Notes under the pieces: generated by a model
Told to the model about the DNA's origin: nothing
What the model saw: the letters and a program-made list of their open reading frames with translations, nothing else
The model's database searches: none
In this document: piece by piece, positions 17,412-25,103 of the stretch
Layout of the letters: the number at the start of each line of letters is the position of its first letter
Position numbering within the stretch: the first letter of the stretch is position 1
Program-made: the position numbers and the translations under genes
Assembly (NCBI RefSeq): GCF_004421185.1
Contig: NZ_LXQB01000004.1
Span: 1 to 40,316 of the forward strand
Length of the DNA stretch: 40,316 nucleotides
Direction of reading: 5' to 3'
Source of the DNA: Methylacidiphilum sp. Yel
Lineage (GTDB): Bacteria; Verrucomicrobiota; Verrucomicrobiia; Methylacidiphilales; Methylacidiphilaceae

Positions 17412-18842
17412 ATGTACCTAAAAGCTATTCTTCTTTTTCCATTGATTGGAATACTTCTGCTGTCTCTGATCAGAAGCTATAGGATCTCATCCTTTTTAAA
17501 CACCCTCTTTTCTTTTCTCTCTTTTGCTAGCTCCCTTCTTTTGCTTGTCAAAAGAGAGTCAGCTGGATTGTTTTTTGTTGTAGATGAACTCAACATCGTT
17601 TTTATCCTCCTGACAAACTTTGTTGGCTTCACGACCGCTTTGTTTAGTCAACACTATATTGCTCATGAAATAAAGACAGGGCATATATCCGCTGTTTCCT
17701 TGAGATTTTATCACGGGATGTATCAATCGCTTCTTTTTGGGATGAATCTGGCGCTTTGTTCCAACAACATAGGATTGATGTGGGTTGCTATTGAAATCGC
17801 TACGCTTTCGACGGTTCTTATGGTTGGTATTTACCGAACAGCTGAAGCACTTGAAGCTTCATGGAAATATTTCATCCTTGGTGGAGTGGGTATAGCTCTG
17901 GCTCTCTTTGGTACCTTTCTTTTTTATATTTCTGCCCGTCCAGCAATTGGAGAAGGATTGTCGGCGATGGCATGGACAAATCTCCTTTCCCATGCGTCGA
18001 ATCTTGATACTTCTCTCCTGAACATTGCCTTTGTTTTCATTCTCCTGGGTTATGGAACAAAAGCGGGACTGTTTCCATTACACGCCTGGTTGCCAGATGC
18101 GCATGCAGAAGGTCCAACCCCTATTTCTGCTGTACTTTCAGGGTTGCTCCTTAATGTGGCTCTATATGCGATCCTGCGGTTTAAAATGCTTCTTGCTGCC
18201 AATCCACATGCCTTGCAGGCAGGCCCACTCTTAATGTCTATGGGACTTGCTTCGGTACTGTTCGCTGCCCTTATGCTTTACAAACGAAGAGATATCAAAC
18301 GGCTTTTTGCTTACTCATCGATTGAACATATGGGAATTATTGCCTTTGCCTTTGGGATTGGCGGAGCGCTTGCTAACTTTGCTGGGCTTTTGCATATGAG
18401 CATGCATAGCTTGACTAAGTCAGCGATTTTTTTTGCAATTGGTTACATCTCTCAGATTAAAAGGACACAGAAGATAGCTGATTTATCTGGATTAACAGCG
18501 AGTCATCCTGTTCTGGGCTGGGGGCTTGTATTTGGGGTGCTTGCCATAGCCGGTCTTCCACCAATGGGAGTGTTTATGAGTGAATTTTTAGTCCTCAGTT
18601 CAGCTTTTGCTAAAGCACCACTCCTTGCAGCTTTGCTTGCCTGCGGGTTGATCATTGCCTTTGGAGCACTCTTGCTCAAACTTGTTCAAGTGGCTTTTGG
18701 AGAGCCAAAAGGGACGTCTACTGTGGTCCCTTCTTTATATCTGCCTATGTTGAGCCATTTTCTTCTTATCCTTATCGCTGGAATCTACATTCCTCCGCAT
18801 GTGGTGGAATGGTTTAAACATACCTCTTTACTTTTAAAATGA
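17412..18842 (+). CDS. hyfF: Ehr/HyfF-type antiporter-like subunit (NuoM/N-like)
   Basis: The second ion-translocating antiporter-like subunit. Glu128 in GLMWVAIEIATLSTVLMVG, Lys217 and His224 in GYGTKAGLFPLHAWLPDAHA, and the LFAYSSIEHMG segment near 293 are the conserved charged elements of the NuoM/N/HyfF family. There are about 14 hydrophobic segments. Length 476 is slightly below E. coli HyfF (526). It starts 1 bp after hyfE and is followed 4 bp later by the large-subunit gene. Its intact charged residues mean that ion pumping is possible even though the catalytic subunit of the complex is not hydrogenase-like. Confidence 0.87.
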   Translation: MYLKAILLFPLIGILLLSLIRSYRISSFLNTLFSFLSFASSLLLLVKRESAGLFFVVDELNIVFILLTNFVGFTTALFSQHYIAHEIKTGHISAVSLRFYHGMYQSLLFGMNLALCSNNIGLMWVAIEIATLSTVLMVGIYRTAEALEASWKYFILGGVGIALALFGTFLFYISARPAIGEGLSAMAWTNLLSHASNLDTSLLNIAFVFILLGYGTKAGLFPLHAWLPDAHAEGPTPISAVLSGLLLNVALYAILRFKMLLAANPHALQAGPLLMSMGLASVLFAALMLYKRRDIKRLFAYSSIEHMGIIAFAFGIGGALANFAGLLHMSMHSLTKSAIFFAIGYISQIKRTQKIADLSGLTASHPVLGWGLVFGVLAIAGLPPMGVFMSEFLVLSSAFAKAPLLAALLACGLIIAFGALLLKLVQVAFGEPKGTSTVVPSLYLPMLSHFLLILIAGIYIPPHVVEWFKHTSLLLK

Positions 18843-18846
18843 GTTT

Positions 18847-20373
18847 ATGAAAAAACTAGAACTTTCTCCGCATTTCACAGAAGAAGCCATAGAGATTGAG
18901 GCTGGAAAGAGAAAGAAATATTGGTCTTTGGAAAAAGTCAGTGAGGAACGTTGGATTGAGCTTTCCAAAGAGATAGCTAGTGGAAAATGGACTCTATTTG
19001 GTCTTTGGGGTTCGCCTCAAAAAGTCAATATGGTTCTTCTCGATGAGTCTCAGTCAAAGCTGCAAGTAATAGAACTGGAGACACCACTAGGAAAATTTCC
19101 TTCGGTAGCTATAGAGGTTCCCTCGGCTGCCAGGTTAGAAAGAACTATTCATGATCTGTTTGGATTAATCCCTGAAGGCTCCTTCGACAATCGCCCATGG
19201 CTTGATCATGGAAAATGGCAATTGCGTTTTCCTCTAGGAAATATCCTTCCCCCCGATGAACAAAAACCCTATCCTTTTTTTCTGTCCGAAGGGGAAAATC
19301 TCCACCAAATACCTGTAGGCCCTGTCCATGCTGGCATCATTGAACCTGGTCATTTTCGATTCACAATGGGAGGAGAAATAGTTGTGCGTATGGAAGAACG
19401 ACTAGGCTATACCCATAAAGGTATAGAAAAACTTTTCTTTGAGGCTTCAATCGAAAGGGGGGCTGAAATTGCAGCTAGAATTTCTGGTGATGCGACCGTT
19501 GCTTATTCCTATGCTTATGCGCTTGCTGTTGAAGAAGCCATGGGAATAACTCCTTCTCCAAGGGCTGTTTGGTTAAGAGCGCTGATGGCTGAAATGGAAA
19601 GGATGGCCAATCACTTTGGGGATATTGGAGCAATCTGTAATGATGCGGCTTTCCCAAGGATTTTGAGTCGGTGCGCTGTTTTAAGAGAAAAAATTTTGCG
19701 GTTTTCTAAAGACTTTTTTGGACACAGATTGATGATGGGAAGTATCGTTCCAGGAGGGCTTAAAGTAGATTTGAGCAAGGAAGGAAAAGAAAATCTCTAT
19801 CGGCTTCTTGAAGAAATCAACGAGGAACTTTGTTCTATAAAATATTTTTATGATTCAAAAAACTCTTTACAAGATAGGACGGTGGGCACAGGGGTATTGA
19901 ATGCTCGATCTGCAAAGCTCTTTGGAGCTGGTGGGTTTATTGGAAGAGCTTCTGGAAGAAACTTTGATGCCCGAAAATGCTTCGCGTATCCTCCCTATGA
20001 TAAACTTTCCTTTGAATCCCCTTTGTTAGAGGCAGGAGATGTCAATGCGAGGGTGTGGATTCGGATCTTAGAAATTGAACAGAGTAGCTTTTTGATCGAA
20101 CAGATTTTGAATAATTTGCCTTCTGGAAGCACCCTTTCAGTAATTAAAGAGTCAAAAGTATGCGGGCAGGGACTTGCTGTCGTAGAAAGTTTTCGTGGGG
20201 ATATATTGCTATGGATAGAGATTGAAAAAGGAAAGATCAGCCGCTGTCATCCAAGGGATCCTTCCTGGTTTCAGTGGCCGCTGCTTGAAAAGGTTATTGT
20301 TGGAGCGGTTGTCGCGGATTTTCCGCTTTGTAATAAATCCTTCAACTGTTCTTATTCAGGACATGATCTATAA
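18847..20373 (+). CDS. hyfG: Ehr-type large subunit, NuoC/NuoD fusion lacking the NiFe-site cysteines
   Basis: A 508-residue homologue of HyfG/HycE. Residues 20-120 form a NuoC (30-kDa) domain and 150-508 a NuoD/NiFe large-subunit domain, with GPVHAGIIEPGHFRF at 158-172 and EERLGYTHKGIEKLF at 183-197. In true group 4 hydrogenases the next motif is RxCGxC; here it reads RISGDA (211-216), so both cysteines are Ser213 and Ala216. The C-terminal DPCxxC reads NCSYSG (500-505), with Ser502 and Gly505 in place of the cysteines; Cys501 is out of register. All four NiFe ligands are therefore absent. The motif register is otherwise clear, so this is loss of the metal site and not a truncated gene. It fits Ehr-type complexes. 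Confidence 0.88.
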   Translation: MKKLELSPHFTEEAIEIEAGKRKKYWSLEKVSEERWIELSKEIASGKWTLFGLWGSPQKVNMVLLDESQSKLQVIELETPLGKFPSVAIEVPSAARLERTIHDLFGLIPEGSFDNRPWLDHGKWQLRFPLGNILPPDEQKPYPFFLSEGENLHQIPVGPVHAGIIEPGHFRFTMGGEIVVRMEERLGYTHKGIEKLFFEASIERGAEIAARISGDATVAYSYAYALAVEEAMGITPSPRAVWLRALMAEMERMANHFGDIGAICNDAAFPRILSRCAVLREKILRFSKDFFGHRLMMGSIVPGGLKVDLSKEGKENLYRLLEEINEELCSIKYFYDSKNSLQDRTVGTGVLNARSAKLFGAGGFIGRASGRNFDARKCFAYPPYDKLSFESPLLEAGDVNARVWIRILEIEQSSFLIEQILNNLPSGSTLSVIKESKVCGQGLAVVESFRGDILLWIEIEKGKISRCHPRDPSWFQWPLLEKVIVGAVVADFPLCNKSFNCSYSGHDL

Positions 20374-20387
20374 GGAAGAAGACCCAA

Positions 20388-20900
20388 ATGAAAAGCTATT
20401 TTCTTAAAAATATTTGGCCAAGAATGTTAACAGAAAAGATTGCGACTGAAAAAGAAAGCGAACTGATTAAACTTTCAGAAGCTTTGCAAGGAGTCTGCAG
20501 AAAAAAACTTGGAAGAAGCCTGGCTATAAGGGAGGTGGATGCGGGGTCTTGTAATGGCTGTGAATTAGAAATCCATGCTCTAAACAATCCTTTTTATGAT
20601 ATTGAAAGATTTGGAATCCGTTTTGTGGCTTCGCCTAGGCATGCCGATCTACTTCTAGTTACTGGTCCTGTGACCAAAAACATGAGTGAAGCCTTAAAAA
20701 GAACATACGATTGTACTCCAATTCCTAAATGGGTAGTAGCTGTTGGAGATTGTGCTGCAGGCTGTGGGGTCTTTAGGCAGAGCTATGCAGTCATGAGCGG
20801 TGGAGTAAGTGATGTTGTACCAGTTGACCTCTGGATCTATGGGTGCCCACCTTCACCGATTGATCTTCTTCGTGGATTGATCCTATTAATGGAACAATGA
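20388..20900 (+). CDS. hyfI: Ehr/HyfI-type small subunit (NuoB-like FeS protein)
   Basis: The NuoB/HyfI homologue that carries the proximal 4Fe4S cluster. The cysteine pattern is intact: Cys55 and Cys58 in GSCNGCE, Cys122 and Cys126 in GDCAAGCGVF, and Cys153 in YGCPPSP. Length is 170 residues, compared with about 250 for E. coli HyfI, which has a longer C-terminus. It is the last gene, 14 bp after the large subunit. No HyfA- or HyfH-type polyferredoxin follows, so the route for electrons into this cluster is not encoded in the operon. Retained FeS ligands together with the lost NiFe site suggest that electron transfer still occurs. Confidence 0.87.
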   Translation: MKSYFLKNIWPRMLTEKIATEKESELIKLSEALQGVCRKKLGRSLAIREVDAGSCNGCELEIHALNNPFYDIERFGIRFVASPRHADLLLVTGPVTKNMSEALKRTYDCTPIPKWVVAVGDCAAGCGVFRQSYAVMSGGVSDVVPVDLWIYGCPPSPIDLLRGLILLMEQ

Positions 20901-21685
20901 ACTTTTAGGAGTGGGTACAATTGATTTTAAGCGCAAGTCTTTCTCTTTGAGCTGATGGATAGAATCGGAGGCGAGAAAGTCAGGATACGGATTCTGGCGC
21001 ATTGCAACCGGCTGATCTGTTATGGCTTTAAATTGATTGGAAGTGCCAAGCCACACAGAAGATGAATGCTAAATGGCTCTATCTTAATGGAAAGTGTTTG
21101 CTTAGGCCTTTTGTGTATCTTGTTAGGGCGCGCTGAACTGTGCCTTTATCGACATGAAGGCAGAAAAAAGTTAGCCGGATAGATGATTTAAGAAAATTGA
21201 TTATTGCTCTGATGGTTTTTAAGTGGTGAATACTAAATTCTTGGTTAGTAGACAAATCACTTGACTGCCAAAGAGTGGCAAAATATCCAATGCGCAGTTC
21301 TATTTCCCTTGCTGTGTATCGGACTCAACATCAGTTAACCTAGGTTTTCAGCAAAGCATTTGCTGGATAGGCATGCTAGGCTAGATTATCAAAAAGCATT
21401 TACCTGCCTGTTTTAACCTACTGCAAGAAGGTCTCTTAAGCGTGAATAAGGTTGTATTCCTGCGTTGCCATTATTCGAATGGACTCAATACTCAAGTTCA
21501 GCATTGGCTCTGGCTCAATCCCAAAACCAATTGATCGTTATCGGTTGAAGCCAAGCTGTCGTATTCGGTCTGGGACTGGAGTGAGGCAACACTATAGCTT
21601 GCAATGAAGATGGTCAAATAGAGAGTCGCTATCTTGAACGCGGGCTTAATGCAGCGAAGCTTTTGTTAATTAAGGGGTCAATGGG
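20901..21685. other. 785-bp region without an intact gene
   Basis: No open frame longer than about 50 codons fits a real gene on either strand. The right third holds, on the minus strand, the TonB-receptor-like relic listed separately. The left two thirds show scattered stop-free stretches that I could not assign. The whole region looks like one or more genes far along in decay. Confidence 0.45.
21460..21660 (-). pseudogene. N-terminal relic of a TonB-dependent receptor
   Basis: Read from about 21660 downward in one frame, there is a signal-peptide-like run (ATLYLTIFIASYSVASLQSQ), then a polar stretch. After two stop codons, still in the same frame, comes VLSPFE. The order signal peptide, short polar linker, LSPFE(V) is the usual beginning of verrucomicrobial (Opitutus-type) TonB receptors. 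Three in-frame stops and the lack of any plug or barrel sequence downstream show that it is a relic. The evidence is short, so the call is tentative. Confidence 0.3.
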
Positions 21686-22915
21686 TCATTTGACCCTTCT
21701 TATGAATTCTCTCAAAGAATTACAGTTTCTCTGGATCCAACCACGGATAGTAAAAAAAGCTGAAAGGGGAATATAGAGGAAAGATAAAAAGGAAGGCAAC
21801 CGATAAGTTTTTACAATCTCTGAGGAGGGAAAACGAAGGGATTTGAGGATAAATAAGCATTTTGTTTTTTTAGAATCAAAGAGTTCAAAAAGTGTAACAT
21901 GACGTATAAGGGGCAGAGAAGAAGACTTTGGAGGCGCAGAAAAAAGAGTTTCTCTTTTGATCCAATGTCTTTCTAAAACTTCAAGAATAGGTTCAGGGAT
22001 AGGACTTTCATAATATTTTTTAGACAAGGCCAGTCCGAATAAACAGAATCGGCTCCAACCAAAGCGGAAAGCTTTTTCAATCACTCTTTGCCAATCTTGT
22101 TGAGAAAAGTTTGCCCACAAAATGAATTGATGAAGATCTAAAAGATAACTCAATTTTTCCCATCGATGCTTGCTTCCATGAGCCAATAAAAAAAGAAGCT
22201 CATTTTCTTTAGGCATCCTTTGAAGGGGGATACCCTCAAAAGCAGACATGGAGGATTCTTCCCAGGTTGATTCCAAAAATCTTTTGTCCAATACCCTATT
22301 AAAACAGGGAGCCCAATGGAGCTCACAAATGGATGGGGCCAGATCTTCTTCAAAATTTTTTTTTATTAAAGTTAGATCTTTCTCCCAAAAAAAGAGGGAG
22401 GAAAGCTTGAAGGAAGAAGGGTTGTATGGATTGTACCCAAGTTTGGAATGAAGGAGAACGATAGCTTTTTGGATATCTGGGATTGGGACTAGCAGGTCGA
22501 TATCGGTGATGGTTTTTGAAAAAAAATCTTCGTAGAGTCTTTGACAAAGGTCCAATCCTTTTAAGGATATTGTTTGGATGCCATCCTCATGGAAGAGAAA
22601 CAGTATTTTTTTAAACTCATCCAAAAGCAATGAATTCCTTTTTAAAATGTGTTTATACAGGAGAGAGAATTTTAGGTCGATATCTGGGGGGAGAAGAAAA
22701 GGAAAGTTATCTTTAAGTTTATTATAAACAATAGGCCATAAGGAATGCAGGAAGGAAAATTTGAAAAATTGATGCCAGTCGAAATCTTGTCTTGAAAGAA
22801 TTTTTAAAAGTTCTGTTTTTTGTAAATTATCAAGCATTTTATTGCTTAAAAGAAGCAGCGCATTTTGTTCAGGGCTTAATAAGAAATTATTTTCTTTCTT
22901 TTTTTTGGTTTTCAT
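21686..22915 (-). CDS. NTP_transf_5 family nucleotidyltransferase
   Basis: A nucleotidyltransferase-fold protein of the uncharacterised NTP_transf_5 type. The core is residues 115-150: SLKGLDL with Lys122, then TDIDLLV with Asp141 and Asp143 as the metal-binding pair. The following ELHW near 201 and the HGSKHRWEKL-SYLLDLHQF stretch (about 265-285) are typical. Families of this kind are known from gene sets that also contain PqqD-like and HprK-like proteins, which are present across the divergent intergenic region here. ATG 22915 is preferred over a TTG three codons upstream. Length is 409 residues. A role in tailoring the small proteins encoded at 23101-24182 is inferred from context only. 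Confidence 0.75.
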   Translation of the reverse strand: MKTKKKKENNFLLSPEQNALLLLSNKMLDNLQKTELLKILSRQDFDWHQFFKFSFLHSLWPIVYNKLKDNFPFLLPPDIDLKFSLLYKHILKRNSLLLDEFKKILFLFHEDGIQTISLKGLDLCQRLYEDFFSKTITDIDLLVPIPDIQKAIVLLHSKLGYNPYNPSSFKLSSLFFWEKDLTLIKKNFEEDLAPSICELHWAPCFNRVLDKRFLESTWEESSMSAFEGIPLQRMPKENELLFLLAHGSKHRWEKLSYLLDLHQFILWANFSQQDWQRVIEKAFRFGWSRFCLFGLALSKKYYESPIPEPILEVLERHWIKRETLFSAPPKSSSLPLIRHVTLFELFDSKKTKCLFILKSLRFPSSEIVKTYRLPSFLSFLYIPLSAFFTIRGWIQRNCNSLREFIRRVK

Positions 22916-23006
22916 TATAAACAATTAATTCCAACAATTATTTCTTAAATATAGGCAGATGCACTAGATATATATTAGTGCTTACACTGTATATTCTTTC
23001 AGAAAA

Positions 23007-23036
23007 TTGTCATCCCTAATTTGCTTGTGTTAAAAC
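23007..23036 (+). promoter_or_regulatory. Possible promoter of the precursor operon
   Basis: TTGTCA (23007-23012) and TAAAAC (23031-23036) are separated by 18 bases in the 185-bp divergent intergenic region. A 7-base inverted repeat, GTGTTAA near 23026 and TTAACAC at 23081-23087, brackets the leader. The match is moderate and the surroundings are AT-rich, so this is a suggestion. Confidence 0.3.
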
Positions 23037-23087
23037 TTAAATTTTACTTAATCTCTCTTAATCTTTTTAAAAGAGCAAACTTAACAC

Positions 23088-23094
23088 AGGAGGT
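23088..23094 (+). promoter_or_regulatory. Strong Shine-Dalgarno site of the first precursor gene
   Basis: AGGAGGT lies six bases before ATG 23101, an essentially perfect ribosome site. Nearly all other genes in the window lack one, so high translation of this small protein is likely. It fixes the start codon. Confidence 0.8.
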
Positions 23095-23100
23095 AATTAA

Positions 23101-23445
23101 ATGAATACAGAGATAGATTTTAGTCAATTTGAGATGGAAACTTTGGAGTCGCGAGAGCTTTTTGCTGCCGCTGCTGTGCCACATCATTTAATCAACTTGA
23201 ATTTGCCTTTGGACCTTTCTTTACAGCTGAATAATCCAACCAACGGACAACCTATTTTAAATGTCAATCTTCCAGCCGATCTATCCCTACACGTCAATCA
23301 ACCCAATTTATCAGGATTAGTGCAACCGATAGGGACAACAGTTTCGACTATAACAACTCCTGTGGTGGGATTGGTAGGTGAGGTTGTTAGTCCATTATTG
23401 GGAACAGTAACTGGATTGCTTAGTTCAGTTCTAGCAGTTGTTTAA
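23101..23445 (+). CDS. Small LEPR-XLL-like (LESRELFAA) protein, candidate precursor 1
   Basis: A 114-residue protein with no enzymatic motif. Residues 9-24 read QFEMETLESRELFAAA, a variant of the LEPR-XLL N-terminal motif found on many exported proteins of Planctomycetes and Verrucomicrobia. Two imperfect repeats follow: NLPLDLSLQLNNP and NLPADLSLHVNQP, about 25 residues apart. The C-terminal third is rich in Gly, Val, Thr, Leu and Ser and ends in LLSSVLAVV, hydrophobic enough to insert or self-assemble. There is no Cys. It has a strong ribosome site and is first in a set with a radical SAM enzyme, a PqqD-like protein and an M50 protease, which makes it a good candidate substrate of that machinery. 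Its biological activity is unknown. Confidence 0.75.
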   Translation: MNTEIDFSQFEMETLESRELFAAAAVPHHLINLNLPLDLSLQLNNPTNGQPILNVNLPADLSLHVNQPNLSGLVQPIGTTVSTITTPVVGLVGEVVSPLLGTVTGLLSSVLAVV

Positions 23446-23461
23446 AAACAACAAAAAAGTT

Positions 23462-23495
23462 CTGGGCTTTCCTGTTCCTGATAAGGGAAGCCCAG
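23462..23495 (+). other. Intercistronic stem-loop between precursors 1 and 2
   Basis: CTGGGCTTTCC (23462-23472) pairs with GGGAAGCCCAG (23485-23495), an 11-bp stem with one G-U pair in RNA and a 12-base loop. It is not followed by a T run, so it is more likely an RNA stabiliser or processing structure, or a partial terminator, than a full terminator. Such a structure could raise the level of precursor 1 relative to downstream genes. Confidence 0.5.
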
Positions 23496-23542
23496 TAGCT
23501 AAGAGTTCAACGAAGGACTATAGAGGAGGAAAAAGGAAAAAA

Positions 23543-23935
23543 ATGAAAGAAAATTTAACTAACTGTGAGGATACTAAGCTTTTTGAAATAGAAGTACTGG
23601 AATCGAGAGAGCTTTTTGCGGCAGTTGCCCTTCCTCACCACTTGATGAATATAAATCTCCCTGGAGAATTTTCAACACAGCCAAACAATCTTCTTTCACC
23701 AGTAATTCATACCCAGGTTTCTACTCCACTTAGCGACCCAGGCACAAGCCAGCTTCCGATTTATCTGCATCTAACTGTTGGAGGACCACAGGCTGCTCTT
23801 CAAATTGGAGATCTGAATTTAGCTAAGGATCTTCAACCTTTGCTTAGTGGCGTTAATGGGGTTTTGAATGTAGCAAGTGGACTGATTAACGATTTGCTCA
23901 GTCCCCTTTTAATTACTGTGCTATCGGTTATTTAA
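23543..23935 (+). CDS. Small LEPR-XLL-like (LESRELFAA) protein, candidate precursor 2
   Basis: A paralogue of the previous protein, 130 residues from ATG 23543. Residues 13-29 read LFEIEVLESRELFAAVA and continue into LPHHLMNINLP, closely matching precursor 1 (VPHHLINLNLP). The middle differs: a Pro-, Ser- and Thr-rich linker, then LHLTVGGPQAALQIGDLNL. The C-terminus LLSPLLITVLSVI is again hydrophobic. The frame is open back to 23438, but AGAGGAGG (23522-23529) and AAGGA just before ATG 23543 mark the real start. Shared head and tail with a variable middle is what one expects of a duplicated leader-plus-core substrate. No Cys in the C-terminal half; one near the N-terminus. Confidence 0.72.
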   Translation: MKENLTNCEDTKLFEIEVLESRELFAAVALPHHLMNINLPGEFSTQPNNLLSPVIHTQVSTPLSDPGTSQLPIYLHLTVGGPQAALQIGDLNLAKDLQPLLSGVNGVLNVASGLINDLLSPLLITVLSVI

Positions 23936-23976
23936 ATGATTTGTTAGGTTGTCGTTAATAAAAACAAAAATGGAAT

Positions 23977-23983
23977 GGGAGGG
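23977..23983 (+). promoter_or_regulatory. Shine-Dalgarno site of the third small gene
   Basis: GGGAGGG ends seven bases before ATG 23991. This selects 23991 over the in-frame ATG 23970 and TTG 23949. Confidence 0.65.
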
Positions 23984-23990
23984 AAAGAAG

Positions 23991-24182
23991 ATGGAAGAAA
24001 CTCATAATTTGGCATTAATCAATCTGGAGATCTTTGAGGCAAAACTCAAAGAAAAGATTAAATTTATGTGGAAACATCCCCAATTTTCTCCATTGGGAAA
24101 TTTAAGTCATTTTTCGAATCAGTTTCCAGATCTAAGAGCTCAACTTCTATCAGCAACTGCATTGGCGAGTGTTGGCTTATAA
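23991..24182 (+). CDS. Third small protein of the precursor set, degenerate motif
   Basis: A 63-residue protein translated from ATG 23991 behind a good ribosome site. Its head, LALINLEIFEAKLKEKI, aligns in position and spacing with the heads of the two preceding proteins (FEMETLESREL, FEIEVLESREL), but the LESRELF core has become IFEAKLK. The middle is Trp- and His-containing, and the tail LLSATALASVGL is hydrophobic, as in the other two. It may be a divergent precursor, an immunity or chaperone-type partner, or a decaying copy. No known domain is recognised. It lies 33 bp before the kinase-like gene. Confidence 0.55.
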   Translation: MEETHNLALINLEIFEAKLKEKIKFMWKHPQFSPLGNLSHFSNQFPDLRAQLLSATALASVGL

Positions 24183-24215
24183 GAGTAGGATGTTTTCAAG
24201 TCTTTTAGAGGGATT

Positions 24216-25103
24216 TTGCCAACTGAGAAATTCGTGATGGAGCCTTGTGGGAACATTAAATTTTCGGGTAAAGCAGTAGGCTATGGTATTGGATTATCCA
24301 GTGATTTTCTAGAGTTTCCTTCTGCCGGTCTATTACTTTGGGGAAGCTTTCCTTTAATCGTTTCTATAGTAGAGACTTTGCCAGATTTCAATCCTAAAGA
24401 TCTTTCTGTTTCTATAGGGCCGGTCAAACTTTTAAAAAACCCTGATAGATTTGTCATTGGGGAACATTTTTTATTTACTATTCAATCGACTCAAATCACT
24501 TTAGATTGTACCCAATTTATAGATAATAAGTTCCGATATTATCTTTATCAGTTAGTTTTACCCCATTTTGCTCAATTAATAGGCCGTCTTCTTTTTCTTC
24601 ATGGCGGAGCTTTTGAGGTGGATTCGCAAGCCGTGGGCTTGGTGGCCAGCTCATCGGGAGGAAAGTCCACCTTACTTTCTGCTTTTCTAGACTTGGGATA
24701 TAACCTAGTTGCAGATGATCGGATTGGTTTTGTTTTGGAAGCAGAAGAACCGTTGGTGGTGCCGTCTCATCCCTATCTTAGGAACTATCGAAAAGAAGAA
24801 GACATTGGAAAGCCAGTAAGAAAGATAGCAGAGAAGATACTTCCTCTTCAAACCATTTTTTTTCTGAGGTGGACAGAAAAAGAAGAACCTTTTATTGAAA
24901 AAGTTGAACCGGGGAAAGCTTTCCAAAATCTTTTTTTTAACAGTGTTTATTTTCCAGATGTAAAGATTCAGGCTAGGAAAATATTGGGATGGTTAGCGCA
25001 AATGAAGACCTATCGGCTTTATTTGCCGAAAGGAAAAATAGAAACATTGCCGCAGGTGTGCCATATGATTTTGTCCTTAATCTTTAATGGCAAAAGACAA
25101 TAA
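24216..25103 (+). CDS. HprK-like kinase of a peptide-modification gene set
   Basis: A P-loop protein related to the HPr kinase/phosphorylase C-terminal domain. The Walker A is SSSGGKST (residues 145-152), preceded by FLHGGAFE and followed by VADDRIGF, with Asp167 and Asp168 as the Walker B-like acidic pair. The N-terminal 110 residues have no recognised domain. There is no HPr gene nearby, and related HprK-like proteins occur with PqqD and NTP_transf_5 proteins (the HPr-rel-A type of gene set), as here. A likely role is phosphorylation of a peptide or protein substrate, inferred. Start: TTG 24216 with AGAGGG just upstream; ATG 24237 is the alternative. Its stop overlaps the next start by 1 bp. 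Confidence 0.75.
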   Translation: MPTEKFVMEPCGNIKFSGKAVGYGIGLSSDFLEFPSAGLLLWGSFPLIVSIVETLPDFNPKDLSVSIGPVKLLKNPDRFVIGEHFLFTIQSTQITLDCTQFIDNKFRYYLYQLVLPHFAQLIGRLLFLHGGAFEVDSQAVGLVASSSGGKSTLLSAFLDLGYNLVADDRIGFVLEAEEPLVVPSHPYLRNYRKEEDIGKPVRKIAEKILPLQTIFFLRWTEKEEPFIEKVEPGKAFQNLFFNSVYFPDVKIQARKILGWLAQMKTYRLYLPKGKIETLPQVCHMILSLIFNGKRQ

